DNA from: Nesterenkonia muleiensis
Lineage (GTDB): Bacteria > Actinomycetota > Actinomycetes > Actinomycetales > Micrococcaceae
Length of the DNA: 64,000 nucleotides
Assembly: GCF_003600155.1 (NCBI RefSeq)
Contig: NZ_QWLD01000003.1
Location: 344,364 to 408,363, forward strand
Reading direction: 5' to 3'
Of the stretch, positions 17,920 through 26,021 are shown piece after piece. The stretch's first letter is position 1. Every line of letters starts with the position of its first letter. The position numbers and the translations under genes are program-made. The notes beneath the pieces were generated by a model that saw only the letters and a program-made list of their open reading frames with translations, was not told where the DNA came from and searched no databases.

Positions 17920-18689
17920 TATAACCTCAGGGCGGAGTAATTGGCGGAGTGGACCAGCAGGGAGGCCGCACTGCGGTCAGCAACGACGACCACATCAGGA
18001 TGCAGCTGGATTGCCGATGCCGGAACAGCGGCAGTAATAGGACCCTCCAGTGCTGCTGCCAGTGCCTCAGCCTTCGCCGTGCCGTAGGCTATCAGCAGCA
18101 GCTGGCGAGCTTGCATGATGGTGCCGATCCCCTGGGTGATGCAGTAGCGGGGCACCTCCTCCTGAGATGAGAAGAAGCGGGAGTTGTCCTGGCGGGTCTG
18201 CTCTGCCAGTGCCGCCACTCGGCAACGCGAGGCCAACGACGAGCCAGGTTCGTTGAAGGCGATATGTCCGTTACGGCCGATGCCCAGCACCTGCAGATCG
18301 ATACCGCCGGCATCCCGAATAGCTTGCTCGTAGCGCTGCGGTGCCTGCAGATCTCTCCCATCATCCCCGGGGCAGCGCACCTTCTCAGGGTTCAGGCCCA
18401 ACGGGAGGGTGATCTGCCTGCGGACTACTGCACGGTAGGATTCGGGGTGGTCGGCCTCGATGTCAAGGTACTCGTCGAGGGCGAAGGCCTGAATCCTGCC
18501 GGTGTCGACACTAGACTCCCCCAGGCGCCCTGCCAGGGCCCGCCAGGTGCTGCCGGGCGTGCTGCCTGTGGACACCCCTAGGACGAAATCCCCCTCCACG
18601 CGCTGGCACCGCACGGCTGCCTCCACAATTTCTTCAGCACCGATCTGACCGCCCTCGGCAAGGGTGTCAACCACATACAGGCTGGTCAT
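17919..18689 (-). CDS. nagB: Glucosamine-6-phosphate deaminase
   Basis: 256 residues with the NagB motifs GVSTGSTP (phosphate loop), ALDEYLDIEADHPESY (general base Asp and Tyr) and GIGRNGHIAFNEPGSS. It converts glucosamine-6-phosphate to fructose-6-phosphate and ammonia, feeding amino sugars into glycolysis. The ATG overlaps the ABC ATPase stop (ATGA). Its final sense codon is TTA, a rare codon in this high-GC DNA, immediately before TAG. Confidence 0.95.
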   Translation of the reverse strand: MTSLYVVDTLAEGGQIGAEEIVEAAVRCQRVEGDFVLGVSTGSTPGSTWRALAGRLGESSVDTGRIQAFALDEYLDIEADHPESYRAVVRRQITLPLGLNPEKVRCPGDDGRDLQAPQRYEQAIRDAGGIDLQVLGIGRNGHIAFNEPGSSLASRCRVAALAEQTRQDNSRFFSSQEEVPRYCITQGIGTIMQARQLLLIAYGTAKAEALAAALEGPITAAVPASAIQLHPDVVVVADRSAASLLVHSANYSALRL

Positions 18690-20323
18690 GCAGCGTCCTC
18701 CAATGCGGCACCGGGAATCGCAGCGAGCAACTCCTTGGTGTAGTCCGATTCGGGGGAGGCGAAGAGCTGCTGCGGAGCACCTGATTCCACAATCTTCCCC
18801 TTCTGCATCACATGAACCTCATGGGCGATCATATTCACCACCGCGAGATCGTGACTGATGAACAGGTAGCTGAGGCCCAACCGCTGCTGAAGTTCCACAA
18901 GCAGCTCAAGGATCTGATTCTGCACCAGCACATCGAGGGCGGAGACGGCTTCGTCGAGGACCACGAGCTCGGGCTCCAGGGCAAGCGCCCGTGCGATGGC
19001 AACACGCTGCCGCTGTCCGCCTGAGAGCTCATGCGGAAGACGCTGCGCCACTGTGGCCGGCAGTGCTACCTGCTCAAGCAACTGATGGACCTTCTGCAAT
19101 CGGCTGCGGCGAATACCGACCTTGTGGACGCGCAGCGGCTCTGCCACTGACTCCGCGACGGTGTAGCGCGGGTCAAGCGAGGCATAGGGGTTCTGGAAAA
19201 CGGGCTGAATCTGCCGACGTACCGCCATCATCTCCCGTCCGCGCAGGCCGGCAAGCTCCCTGCCCGCGATGCGGATGGTTCCCTCGCTGATTGTCTCCAG
19301 GCCCAGGAGCATTTTTGCAGTGGTGGATTTGCCGGAACCGGATTCGCCGACGATGGCGACTGTACGGCCCTTCGGGATACCGAAGCTGATGTCCCGGGCG
19401 GCCCAGAACTGCTCACCTGCGGCCCTGCCGCGCAGCGTGTACTTCCGTCCCACCCCGATCACCTCGACCAGCGGAGCTGCAGCATCGGTCTGTGTCGCGC
19501 CTGGTCCGCCAACGGAGCCGACCAGGGGTTCTGTGACAAAGCTTGGGGCAGCGGCGACGAGCTTGCGTGTGTAACTGTGCTGAGGACTCTTCAAGATCTT
19601 TCGGGCGGGGCCGGATTCGACGAGTTCTCCCTTGTACATCACCAGCACTCTGTCGGCCCGCTCGGCGGCGAGGGCGAGATCGTGGGTAATGAGCACCACA
19701 GCGGTGTTCGTCTGCCCGGTGAGCTCCTCAAGCGTATCGAGAATTCTCCGCTGGACGGTGACGTCGAGGGCGCTGGTGGGCTCATCGGCGATGAGCAGAC
19801 GCGGCTGGCAAGCCAGACTCATGGCGATGAGGGCGCGCTGGCGCATTCCACCGGAATATTCATGCGGGTACTGGTCATAGCGCTCCTGCGGCGAGGGTAT
19901 GCCCACCATGTGCAGCAGTTCCAGCACCCGGCTCCGGCCCTGGGCGCCGCGTCCCCGGCCATGGACCTCCAGCGCCTCGAGAATTTGGCGCCCCACCGTG
20001 TGCACCGGGTTGAGGTTGGACATCGGATCCTGGGGAACCAGGCCGATCCCGGCACCGCGCAGGCGCAGCATCTCACGCTCAGAGGCGGAACTCAGCTCAC
20101 GGCCCTCGAAGCGGATGCTGCCGCGGCTGATCCGGCCGTTGTCGGCGAGCAGTCGGTTGATGCACGCCGCCAGAGTCGACTTGCCCGAGCCTGACTCCCC
20201 GACGATGGCCACGGTTTCGCCGGGCATCACGTCGAGGCTGATGCCCCGAACGGCGTCGAACTCTCCGCCAGGGGTGGAGAAGGTGACCTTGAGGTCGGCG
20301 ATGGAGAGGACTGGGTCGGTCAT
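18686..20323 (-). CDS. Fused oligopeptide/muropeptide importer ATPases (DppD-DppF type)
   Basis: 545 residues holding two complete ABC ATPases. The first (about 1-255) has GESGSGKST, a GGMRQRALIA signature and LLIADEPTSALDV. The second (about 275-535) has its own GESGSGKST, SGGQRQRVAIA and LVVLDEAVSALDV. In Dpp/Opp systems these are separate D and F subunits; here they are one chain. It overlaps the hydrolase stop and the nagB start by ATGA. With the permeases and binding protein upstream it forms an importer that probably takes up cell-wall fragments. Confidence 0.93.
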   Translation of the reverse strand: MTDPVLSIADLKVTFSTPGGEFDAVRGISLDVMPGETVAIVGESGSGKSTLAACINRLLADNGRISRGSIRFEGRELSSASEREMLRLRGAGIGLVPQDPMSNLNPVHTVGRQILEALEVHGRGRGAQGRSRVLELLHMVGIPSPQERYDQYPHEYSGGMRQRALIAMSLACQPRLLIADEPTSALDVTVQRRILDTLEELTGQTNTAVVLITHDLALAAERADRVLVMYKGELVESGPARKILKSPQHSYTRKLVAAAPSFVTEPLVGSVGGPGATQTDAAAPLVEVIGVGRKYTLRGRAAGEQFWAARDISFGIPKGRTVAIVGESGSGKSTTAKMLLGLETISEGTIRIAGRELAGLRGREMMAVRRQIQPVFQNPYASLDPRYTVAESVAEPLRVHKVGIRRSRLQKVHQLLEQVALPATVAQRLPHELSGGQRQRVAIARALALEPELVVLDEAVSALDVLVQNQILELLVELQQRLGLSYLFISHDLAVVNMIAHEVHVMQKGKIVESGAPQQLFASPESDYTKELLAAIPGAALEDAA

Positions 20324-21456
20324 ATCGGATCACCTGTTCGGCTCGGATGGAAACTGGCGTGGACACCCGCCATAGCGGTACGCCACATGGTGTCCACAGG
20401 CATCAGGTGGGCGCGGCCTGGCACCGGACTTCCGTGCAGCCGGTTGGTCAGCAACACGCTGAGCACTTGCGCATACTCGCCGACAGCGGGAGCAGCCGCG
20501 ATGAAGGTACCGGTGAAGCCCGGGTGCCCGAGGAACACCCGCTGCTGACCTCGCCACTGCATCCGATAGGTGCGTACCCCTTGGCCCTGACCCTGGTCGT
20601 GGGCGACCTGGTCTTTCTCTGTACTGAGAGATGCAGAGGTTTCAGCGCGAATCCCGGCCTTCTGCGGGTTCGCCAGCACCTCGGCGATCCTCAGCAGACC
20701 AGCGGCATCGGCGAACCAGCCAGCGTGGCCTGCCGCTGTGCCGAAGGCGTGGAAGGCGTTGCAGTCGCCGATCTCACCGCGGATCAGGTGCCGCCGCCAG
20801 GGGAATCGCTCAGCAGCGGTTTGAGTCCCGGCGTCGACGGGATGCGGAGTGCTTGTGGTGACCATGTCACGCTCAATGGCGTCCCCGTATTGCCCGGAGG
20901 TGACCGGTGCCCCGGGCGGAGGGCTGCCGGGGGTCACAGTCTCGACTCCCAGGGGCTCGAGCAGCAGTTCGATGACGGCCTCGGCAAAGCCAAGGCCCGT
21001 GATACGGGAGATGACGGCTCCGACAGCCTGCATGCCCAGATCGGAATAGTGCCGCCCGCGGCCCCGGGGGTATCGCGGATCCAGCGAGAGCGCCGCAGCG
21101 ACAGGATCTTCATGGGGCATCAGATACAGCGGCCACCACTCCCGGAACCCCGCACGGTGCCGCAGCAGATCATCCAGGGTCGCCTCCCCGTGCGTCCCGG
21201 CCTCGGGAAGGAACCTGCTCAGGGGGTCTCCCGGAGCCGCCGCGCCATCGCTGAAGAGACGCTGCAGGGTAAGGGTAGTGAGCACCTTGCTCACCGAGGC
21301 GAGGTCATGAAAATGCGCTTCGGTCATCGGTTCAGCGGTCTCGATATCGGCCAGACCCGTGACCGAGACAAACCTCTGATCACCCTCGATGACCACCAGC
21401 ACCGCTCCGGGCGGCTGATGCTGCCCTGTGTTCTGCTCGGTGACGCCAGGTGTCAT
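20320..21456 (-). CDS. Serine hydrolase of the beta-lactamase/penicillin-binding-protein family
   Basis: 378 residues without a signal peptide, so it probably acts in the cytoplasm. The nucleophile motif is SVSK (in the DLASVSKVLT segment), the tyrosine motif is YSD, and the third motif is HPGFTG. This is the AmpC/EstB-like branch. In Bacillus the murQ cluster carries a comparable gene (ybbE). The location between anmK and the importer ATPase argues for a role in trimming imported muropeptides or their ester-linked parts. The ATG at 21456 overlaps the anmK stop (ATGA). Confidence 0.85.
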   Translation of the reverse strand: MTPGVTEQNTGQHQPPGAVLVVIEGDQRFVSVTGLADIETAEPMTEAHFHDLASVSKVLTTLTLQRLFSDGAAAPGDPLSRFLPEAGTHGEATLDDLLRHRAGFREWWPLYLMPHEDPVAAALSLDPRYPRGRGRHYSDLGMQAVGAVISRITGLGFAEAVIELLLEPLGVETVTPGSPPPGAPVTSGQYGDAIERDMVTTSTPHPVDAGTQTAAERFPWRRHLIRGEIGDCNAFHAFGTAAGHAGWFADAAGLLRIAEVLANPQKAGIRAETSASLSTEKDQVAHDQGQGQGVRTYRMQWRGQQRVFLGHPGFTGTFIAAAPAVGEYAQVLSVLLTNRLHGSPVPGRAHLMPVDTMWRTAMAGVHASFHPSRTGDPI

Positions 21457-23171
21457 GGCAGGCTCCTCACCAGTCGAATCTGCGGTTCTCCGTAACGCGG
21501 ATCCACGCTGCGCTGACCATCGGGAATCCATCCTTGACGCTCGTAGAAACGTCGGGAGGGGGTGTTGCTCTCAAAAACCCAGAGGGAGATCTCATCCGCT
21601 CCGCTGCTGCGCAGTGCATCGGTCGCCTCCTGCAGCAGTTTACGTCCGTATCCACCGCCCTGGGCTGCGGGATCCACGTAGAGCGAGCGGACGTGGCCGT
21701 TGCCCCTGTCCTGGGTGCCATAGCGCACCACACCGACCACCGCCCCGTCATGCTCTGCCACCAGGGTCTCGGTGGTGGTGTCCGCGAGTCCCACGCTCCA
21801 TAGTTCGCGGGCCTGGTTCGGGTCCATGCGCTCTACCAGGTGCCTGGGCAGTACCGCCTGATAGCTGGTGTGCCAGCAGCTGAGGAAGACCTCGACGGCG
21901 GCGTCGAGGTCGGTGAGATCAGCCGCCCGTACCGTGACTGTGGCGAGGTCTGGGTGGACGCTGGCTACCCGTGCCGCCGACGGGGGGCTCGGTAGAGGTT
22001 CAGGGATCCGGAGGGGGCCGCCGCCGGGCGTGATGCTACCCAGGATGCGCGGGGATCGTGCTCCTGTGGCCGTTGTCGCAGCGCCCGCCAGACCGTGCAG
22101 GGAGAGCCACCCGATGAGTGCCATGAGCACCGCCTCCTTCTCGTCGGGGCCGATGCCCAGAGCGTCGATGCTCCGGACCGAGGTATCAGGCAGGCCCCGG
22201 ATCAGGCCGTCCATCATCACCTGGTTGTGCACTCCCCCGCCGGAGACGAAGAGCTCGTCGGCCCCCTCGGCACTGAGGGCATCGACCACGGTGCGCACGG
22301 TCAGCTCAGTGAGGGTGGCTACCAAATCGGCATCGCTGAGCGGGTCGCCGCCTTCATCGGCGTGCCGCTGCAACGCCTGATTCACATAGCCGATGTGGAA
22401 TAGCTCTTTGCCGGTGCTCTTCGGAGCGGGCTGCCGGTAGTACTTCTCTTCGAGCATCAGCTCCAACAAGGGCTGACAGACCCGGCCGGTGGCGGCGATG
22501 GCGCCGGCGTCGTCGTATCCGGCCGGATGCAGGTCCCGGTCAGCGACGACTGCGTCGATGAGCGCATTGGCGGGCCCGATATCCCAGGCGCGCACGGGCT
22601 GCTTCCCTACCACGGTGACATTGGATATCCCGCCGAGGTTCAGTGCCGCTGCAGTCCCAGGACGCCCGGCCAGCAGCAGTGCGTCCAGAGTTGAGGCAAG
22701 CGGGGCTCCCTGGCCGCCGGCAGCGATATCGCGGATACGCACATCGGAGAGCACCGGGGCCCCTGTTCGCTCGGCGATCCACGCCGGCTGACCGATCTGC
22801 AGGGTCCCCAGCACCTGGGTCGAATTCGGGGATTCGGCGACCCAGTGGTAGACCGTTTGGCCGTGGGAGACGATCAGGTCCACCGATTCGGCGCTCACCC
22901 AGGCTGACTCCAGGGCATCTGCGGAAGCTTGGGCGAACGCCTGGCCGATCTGGGTGTCCAGCTCCGCCACTGTCGCCAGGCTCGTGGGCTCCGGGGGAAG
23001 TGCTTTGAGCAGCTTCGCTCTCAGCTGCGGCAAGTACGGTGTCGCGCTGCGACTGATGATGTCGATGTCCAGCACCTCTGATCCGCAGGTGAAGTCGACG
23101 ACGGCACCGTCGATCCCGTCATGCGAGGTTCCGGAGATCAGCCCGAGGATTCTCATCTTCGAGGAGCTCAT
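21453..23171 (-). CDS. anmK: Anhydro-N-acetylmuramic acid kinase fused to a GNAT acetyltransferase
   Basis: 572 residues in two parts. Residues 1-~395 are AnmK: GLISGTSHDGIDGA (ATP loop), VSHGQTVYH, RDIAAGGQGAPL with the catalytic Asp nearby (STLDALLL), NLGGISNVT and FVSGGGVHN. AnmK hydrates and phosphorylates 1,6-anhydroMurNAc to MurNAc-6-P. After a Pro-rich linker (PEPLPSPPSA), residues ~410-572 form a GNAT domain with YVDPAAQGGGYGRKLL, the acetyl-CoA loop. Normal AnmK is about 370-400 residues. The acceptor of the acetyltransferase is unknown; an amino sugar or a peptide amine are options. Overlaps murQ and the hydrolase by ATGA. Confidence 0.93.
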   Translation of the reverse strand: MSSSKMRILGLISGTSHDGIDGAVVDFTCGSEVLDIDIISRSATPYLPQLRAKLLKALPPEPTSLATVAELDTQIGQAFAQASADALESAWVSAESVDLIVSHGQTVYHWVAESPNSTQVLGTLQIGQPAWIAERTGAPVLSDVRIRDIAAGGQGAPLASTLDALLLAGRPGTAAALNLGGISNVTVVGKQPVRAWDIGPANALIDAVVADRDLHPAGYDDAGAIAATGRVCQPLLELMLEEKYYRQPAPKSTGKELFHIGYVNQALQRHADEGGDPLSDADLVATLTELTVRTVVDALSAEGADELFVSGGGVHNQVMMDGLIRGLPDTSVRSIDALGIGPDEKEAVLMALIGWLSLHGLAGAATTATGARSPRILGSITPGGGPLRIPEPLPSPPSAARVASVHPDLATVTVRAADLTDLDAAVEVFLSCWHTSYQAVLPRHLVERMDPNQARELWSVGLADTTTETLVAEHDGAVVGVVRYGTQDRGNGHVRSLYVDPAAQGGGYGRKLLQEATDALRSSGADEISLWVFESNTPSRRFYERQGWIPDGQRSVDPRYGEPQIRLVRSLP

Positions 23172-24088
23172 GGGGCCGACTCCAGACTCTGAAGTGCTTC
23201 CCGGAGCCGCCCGTCAGCGTTGCCGAGCACCGTAGTTGCCTGATCCGAGTTCATGCCGCTGTGGAGCATGATGACCGCCGTCGGTACGGAGTAGCCGCAC
23301 TGCTGCAGCGCCGCGCTGGCGTGTTCGACGGGGCTGCCGGTGATCTTCTGAACAATCCGCGCCGCCCGGTTTCTGAGCTTCTCATTGGAGGCGTGCACAT
23401 CGACCATAAGGTTCCCATAGGTCTTCCCCAGCCGGATCATCGAGATGGTGGAGAACATATTGAGCACCAGCTTCTGGGCGGTGCCGGCCTTCAGCCGGGT
23501 GGAACCGCTGATGATTTCCGGGCCCACAATCACCTCAATGGGGTGTTCGGCTACCGCTGACAGTGGAGTCTCTGCGTTACAGGAAAGCCCGATGCCCAGG
23601 GCTCCGACCTCGCGGGCTCGGCCGACCGCACCCACCACGAATGGCGTACGTCCGCTGGCGGCTATGCCGATGACAGCATCCAGCGGCCCGACGCCGGCCT
23701 CATCGATGGCTGCCGCACCGGCAGCGTCGTCGTCCTCAGCGCCTTCGGAAGCGTGGAGGATCGCCCTGGGGCCTCCGGCGATGATGCCGATCACTCGATC
23801 CGAGGCGGAGAAGGTCGGTGGGATCTCCGAGGCGTCAAGGACTCCTATCCGCCCCGGGGTGCCGGCACCGACGTAGATCAGCCGGCCGCCGAGTGCCATG
23901 CGTTCGCTGACCGCTTCGATGGTGGGCACGATCTGGTCCATGGCGGCACGGACGGCCAGCGGCACGCTCTGGTCGGCCTCGTTCATCAGGTGCGCCAGCT
24001 GAGCAACGCTGAGTGTGTCGATCTGCTGGTACCTGGGGTCCGATGCTTCGGTGGTCAGAACCTCCAGATCCATAGAGTCAGTCGCCAT
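23168..24088 (-). CDS. murQ: N-acetylmuramic acid 6-phosphate etherase
   Basis: 306 residues with the SIS fold and MurQ signatures: GGRLIYVGAGTPGRIGVLDASE, IPPTFS, the GRTPF loop and GPEIISGSTRLKAGTAQK. It cleaves the lactyl ether of MurNAc-6-P to GlcNAc-6-P and D-lactate. The ATG at 24088 follows dppC by two bases with an AGGA just before it; a longer frame to 24190 lies within dppC and is rejected. It links AnmK upstream in the pathway to NagA. Confidence 0.96.
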   Translation of the reverse strand: MATDSMDLEVLTTEASDPRYQQIDTLSVAQLAHLMNEADQSVPLAVRAAMDQIVPTIEAVSERMALGGRLIYVGAGTPGRIGVLDASEIPPTFSASDRVIGIIAGGPRAILHASEGAEDDDAAGAAAIDEAGVGPLDAVIGIAASGRTPFVVGAVGRAREVGALGIGLSCNAETPLSAVAEHPIEVIVGPEIISGSTRLKAGTAQKLVLNMFSTISMIRLGKTYGNLMVDVHASNEKLRNRAARIVQKITGSPVEHASAALQQCGYSVPTAVIMLHSGMNSDQATTVLGNADGRLREALQSLESAP

Positions 24089-24090
24089 TC

Positions 24091-24993
24091 CTACCGTCCC
24101 TTCCGATTCGGATCGAGGGCGTCGCGCAGCCCGTCTCCCAGCAGATTGAGCCCCACGATGAGCAGGATAAGCGCAGCTCCAGGTGCCCACAGCGTCCAGG
24201 GCGCAGCCACCACGAGGGTCTGCGCATCGTAGACCATTGACCCCAGCGACGCAGCCGGCGGCGGGGTCCCGAAGCCCAAGAAGCTCAACGAGGCTTCGGC
24301 CAGCACCGCCCAGGACAGGGTCAGGGTGACCTGGACGATGAGGATCCCGGTGATGTTCGGCAGGATGTGCCGGAGCATGATGCTTCCGGCGCGCATGCCG
24401 GTGGCCCGGGCCGCGCTGATGTAGTCCATCTCACGCAGTGTGAGCACCGGGCCACGTGCGGTGCGGACGAAGATCGGGGTGAAGCCCGCTGCGATGGCGA
24501 CCGCCACGGTGAACCAGTTGCGGTCGAAGACCGAGGCGATGGTCAGCGCCAGCAGCAGCGAGGGAAAGGCGAAGAGCACATTGGTCACCGCACCGACGGC
24601 GGCGTCAGTGGAGCCCCGCAGGTAACCGGAGACCGTCCCCGCTACGGTTCCGAGGGTGCCGGAGATCAGCGTAGCCACGATGGCGACTAGCACGGAGTTT
24701 CCGATGCCGGAGGCAACCCGGGAGAACACGTCTCGGCCAAACTGGTCAGTCCCCATCCAGTGGGTGCCCGAGGGCGCCTGCAGACGGGATGCGGCGTCCT
24801 GCTCGGCTGGGCCATAGGGCAGCAGCCCTGCGGCGGCGACCAGCGAGATGACGGCGAATACCACCACGATGGCCAGTCCGATGAGCCCGCTCGGACTGGC
24901 CATCAGCGCGAAGAAGGTTCTGCGGCCGACTCGGCCGGTCGGCACCTGGGCCGCGGCGAGTTCTGTACTGAGTGTGTCAGCTGGTGTGGTCAA
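24091..24993 (-). CDS. ABC transporter permease, DppC/OppC type
   Basis: 300 residues, six membrane helices, and an N-terminal 'OppC_N' segment. The EAA loop with ISAARATGMRAGSIMLRHILPN marks contact with the ATPase, and the end DGLRDALDPNRKGR is typical of DppC. It forms the importer channel with the DppB-type permease, whose stop overlaps its start by ATGA. Cargo inferred from the operon: muropeptides or related peptides. Confidence 0.93.
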   Translation of the reverse strand: MTTPADTLSTELAAAQVPTGRVGRRTFFALMASPSGLIGLAIVVVFAVISLVAAAGLLPYGPAEQDAASRLQAPSGTHWMGTDQFGRDVFSRVASGIGNSVLVAIVATLISGTLGTVAGTVSGYLRGSTDAAVGAVTNVLFAFPSLLLALTIASVFDRNWFTVAVAIAAGFTPIFVRTARGPVLTLREMDYISAARATGMRAGSIMLRHILPNITGILIVQVTLTLSWAVLAEASLSFLGFGTPPPAASLGSMVYDAQTLVVAAPWTLWAPGAALILLIVGLNLLGDGLRDALDPNRKGR

Positions 24994-26009
24994 TCGGCAC
25001 GCACCCTCGGGTCGATCTTTCGGTAGAGCAGGTCAGTGAGCAGGTTGACGATGACGAACAGCAGCGCGATGACCAGCACAGTGCTCTGCACCACGGCGTA
25101 CTCCTGCTGGTTCATGCCCAGCAGGACTTGGCGCCCCAGGCCGGGCAGCGAGAAGATCTGCTCCATCACTACCGCCCCGCCCAGCAGGAAACCGAACTGC
25201 ATGCCGGTCATGGTGACCACCGGCACCAGGGCGTTGCGCAGGATGTGGCTCCAGCGGAGCCGGCGAGGGGGCACCCCCTTAGCCTTGGCAGTGCGGATGA
25301 AGTCGAGGCTGCGCACCTCGAGCACCGCGGTCCGCGTGGTGCGCATCACCGGGGCCGCCACGGCGAAGCCCAGCACCAGCGAGGGCATCATCATCTGCTG
25401 CAGGTTCAGCCACAGGTTCTCCCACGGGCTGGCGTACCCTAAGCCGTTGGGGTTGAATCCCCACACCTGCGCAGCTAAGCCCAACAGGAAGGTCGCCAGC
25501 AGGAAGTTCGGCACCCCGAGTCCGGCCAGGCCGATTCCCTGGCCCAGCCAGTCCCGGGCGGCATTGGGCCGCGAAGCCGAGAGCATCCCCAAGGGTATGC
25601 CGATCAGCAACGCCACCAGGATAGAGAGCACGGCAAGCTGCAGGGTCACCGGCAGGGACAGCAGGGTCATCTCCAGCACGCTCTGGTTGGTGCGCGAGGA
25701 GTAGCCGAGGTTGCCGGTGACCACATTGCCCAACCAGGTGAAGAACTGGACGATGAGCGGTTGGTCGAGCCCATAGTAGGCACGCAGGGTCTCCCGCTGC
25801 TCCTCGGTGAGCCCCGCCGCTTCGATTCCGTAGGCAGCGGTGATCTGGTCTCCAGGCAGTGCCCGGAGCATCACGAAGACGGTGATGGCGACGCCGAAGA
25901 GGGTCCCGAGAGCGCCCACCAGGCGACGCACCGTCGGTGAGCTGCGCAGCGAGTGCAGTACAGCCCCCTTTTTCTGCGGCATGCGGTGGTTCTTGGTCAC
26001 GTGAGCCAT
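24990..26009 (-). CDS. ABC transporter permease, DppB/OppB type
   Basis: 339 residues with an N-terminal membrane helix, GDQITAAYG extracellular stretch, and the DppB EAA loop (DFIRTAKAKGVPPRRLRWSHILRNALVP). It ends DLLYRKIDPRVR as DppB proteins do. It starts 12 bp after the binding protein gene. One of two channel subunits of the recycling-operon importer. Confidence 0.93.
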   Translation of the reverse strand: MAHVTKNHRMPQKKGAVLHSLRSSPTVRRLVGALGTLFGVAITVFVMLRALPGDQITAAYGIEAAGLTEEQRETLRAYYGLDQPLIVQFFTWLGNVVTGNLGYSSRTNQSVLEMTLLSLPVTLQLAVLSILVALLIGIPLGMLSASRPNAARDWLGQGIGLAGLGVPNFLLATFLLGLAAQVWGFNPNGLGYASPWENLWLNLQQMMMPSLVLGFAVAAPVMRTTRTAVLEVRSLDFIRTAKAKGVPPRRLRWSHILRNALVPVVTMTGMQFGFLLGGAVVMEQIFSLPGLGRQVLLGMNQQEYAVVQSTVLVIALLFVIVNLLTDLLYRKIDPRVRAD

Positions 26010-26021
26010 CAGGTCCGTTGG

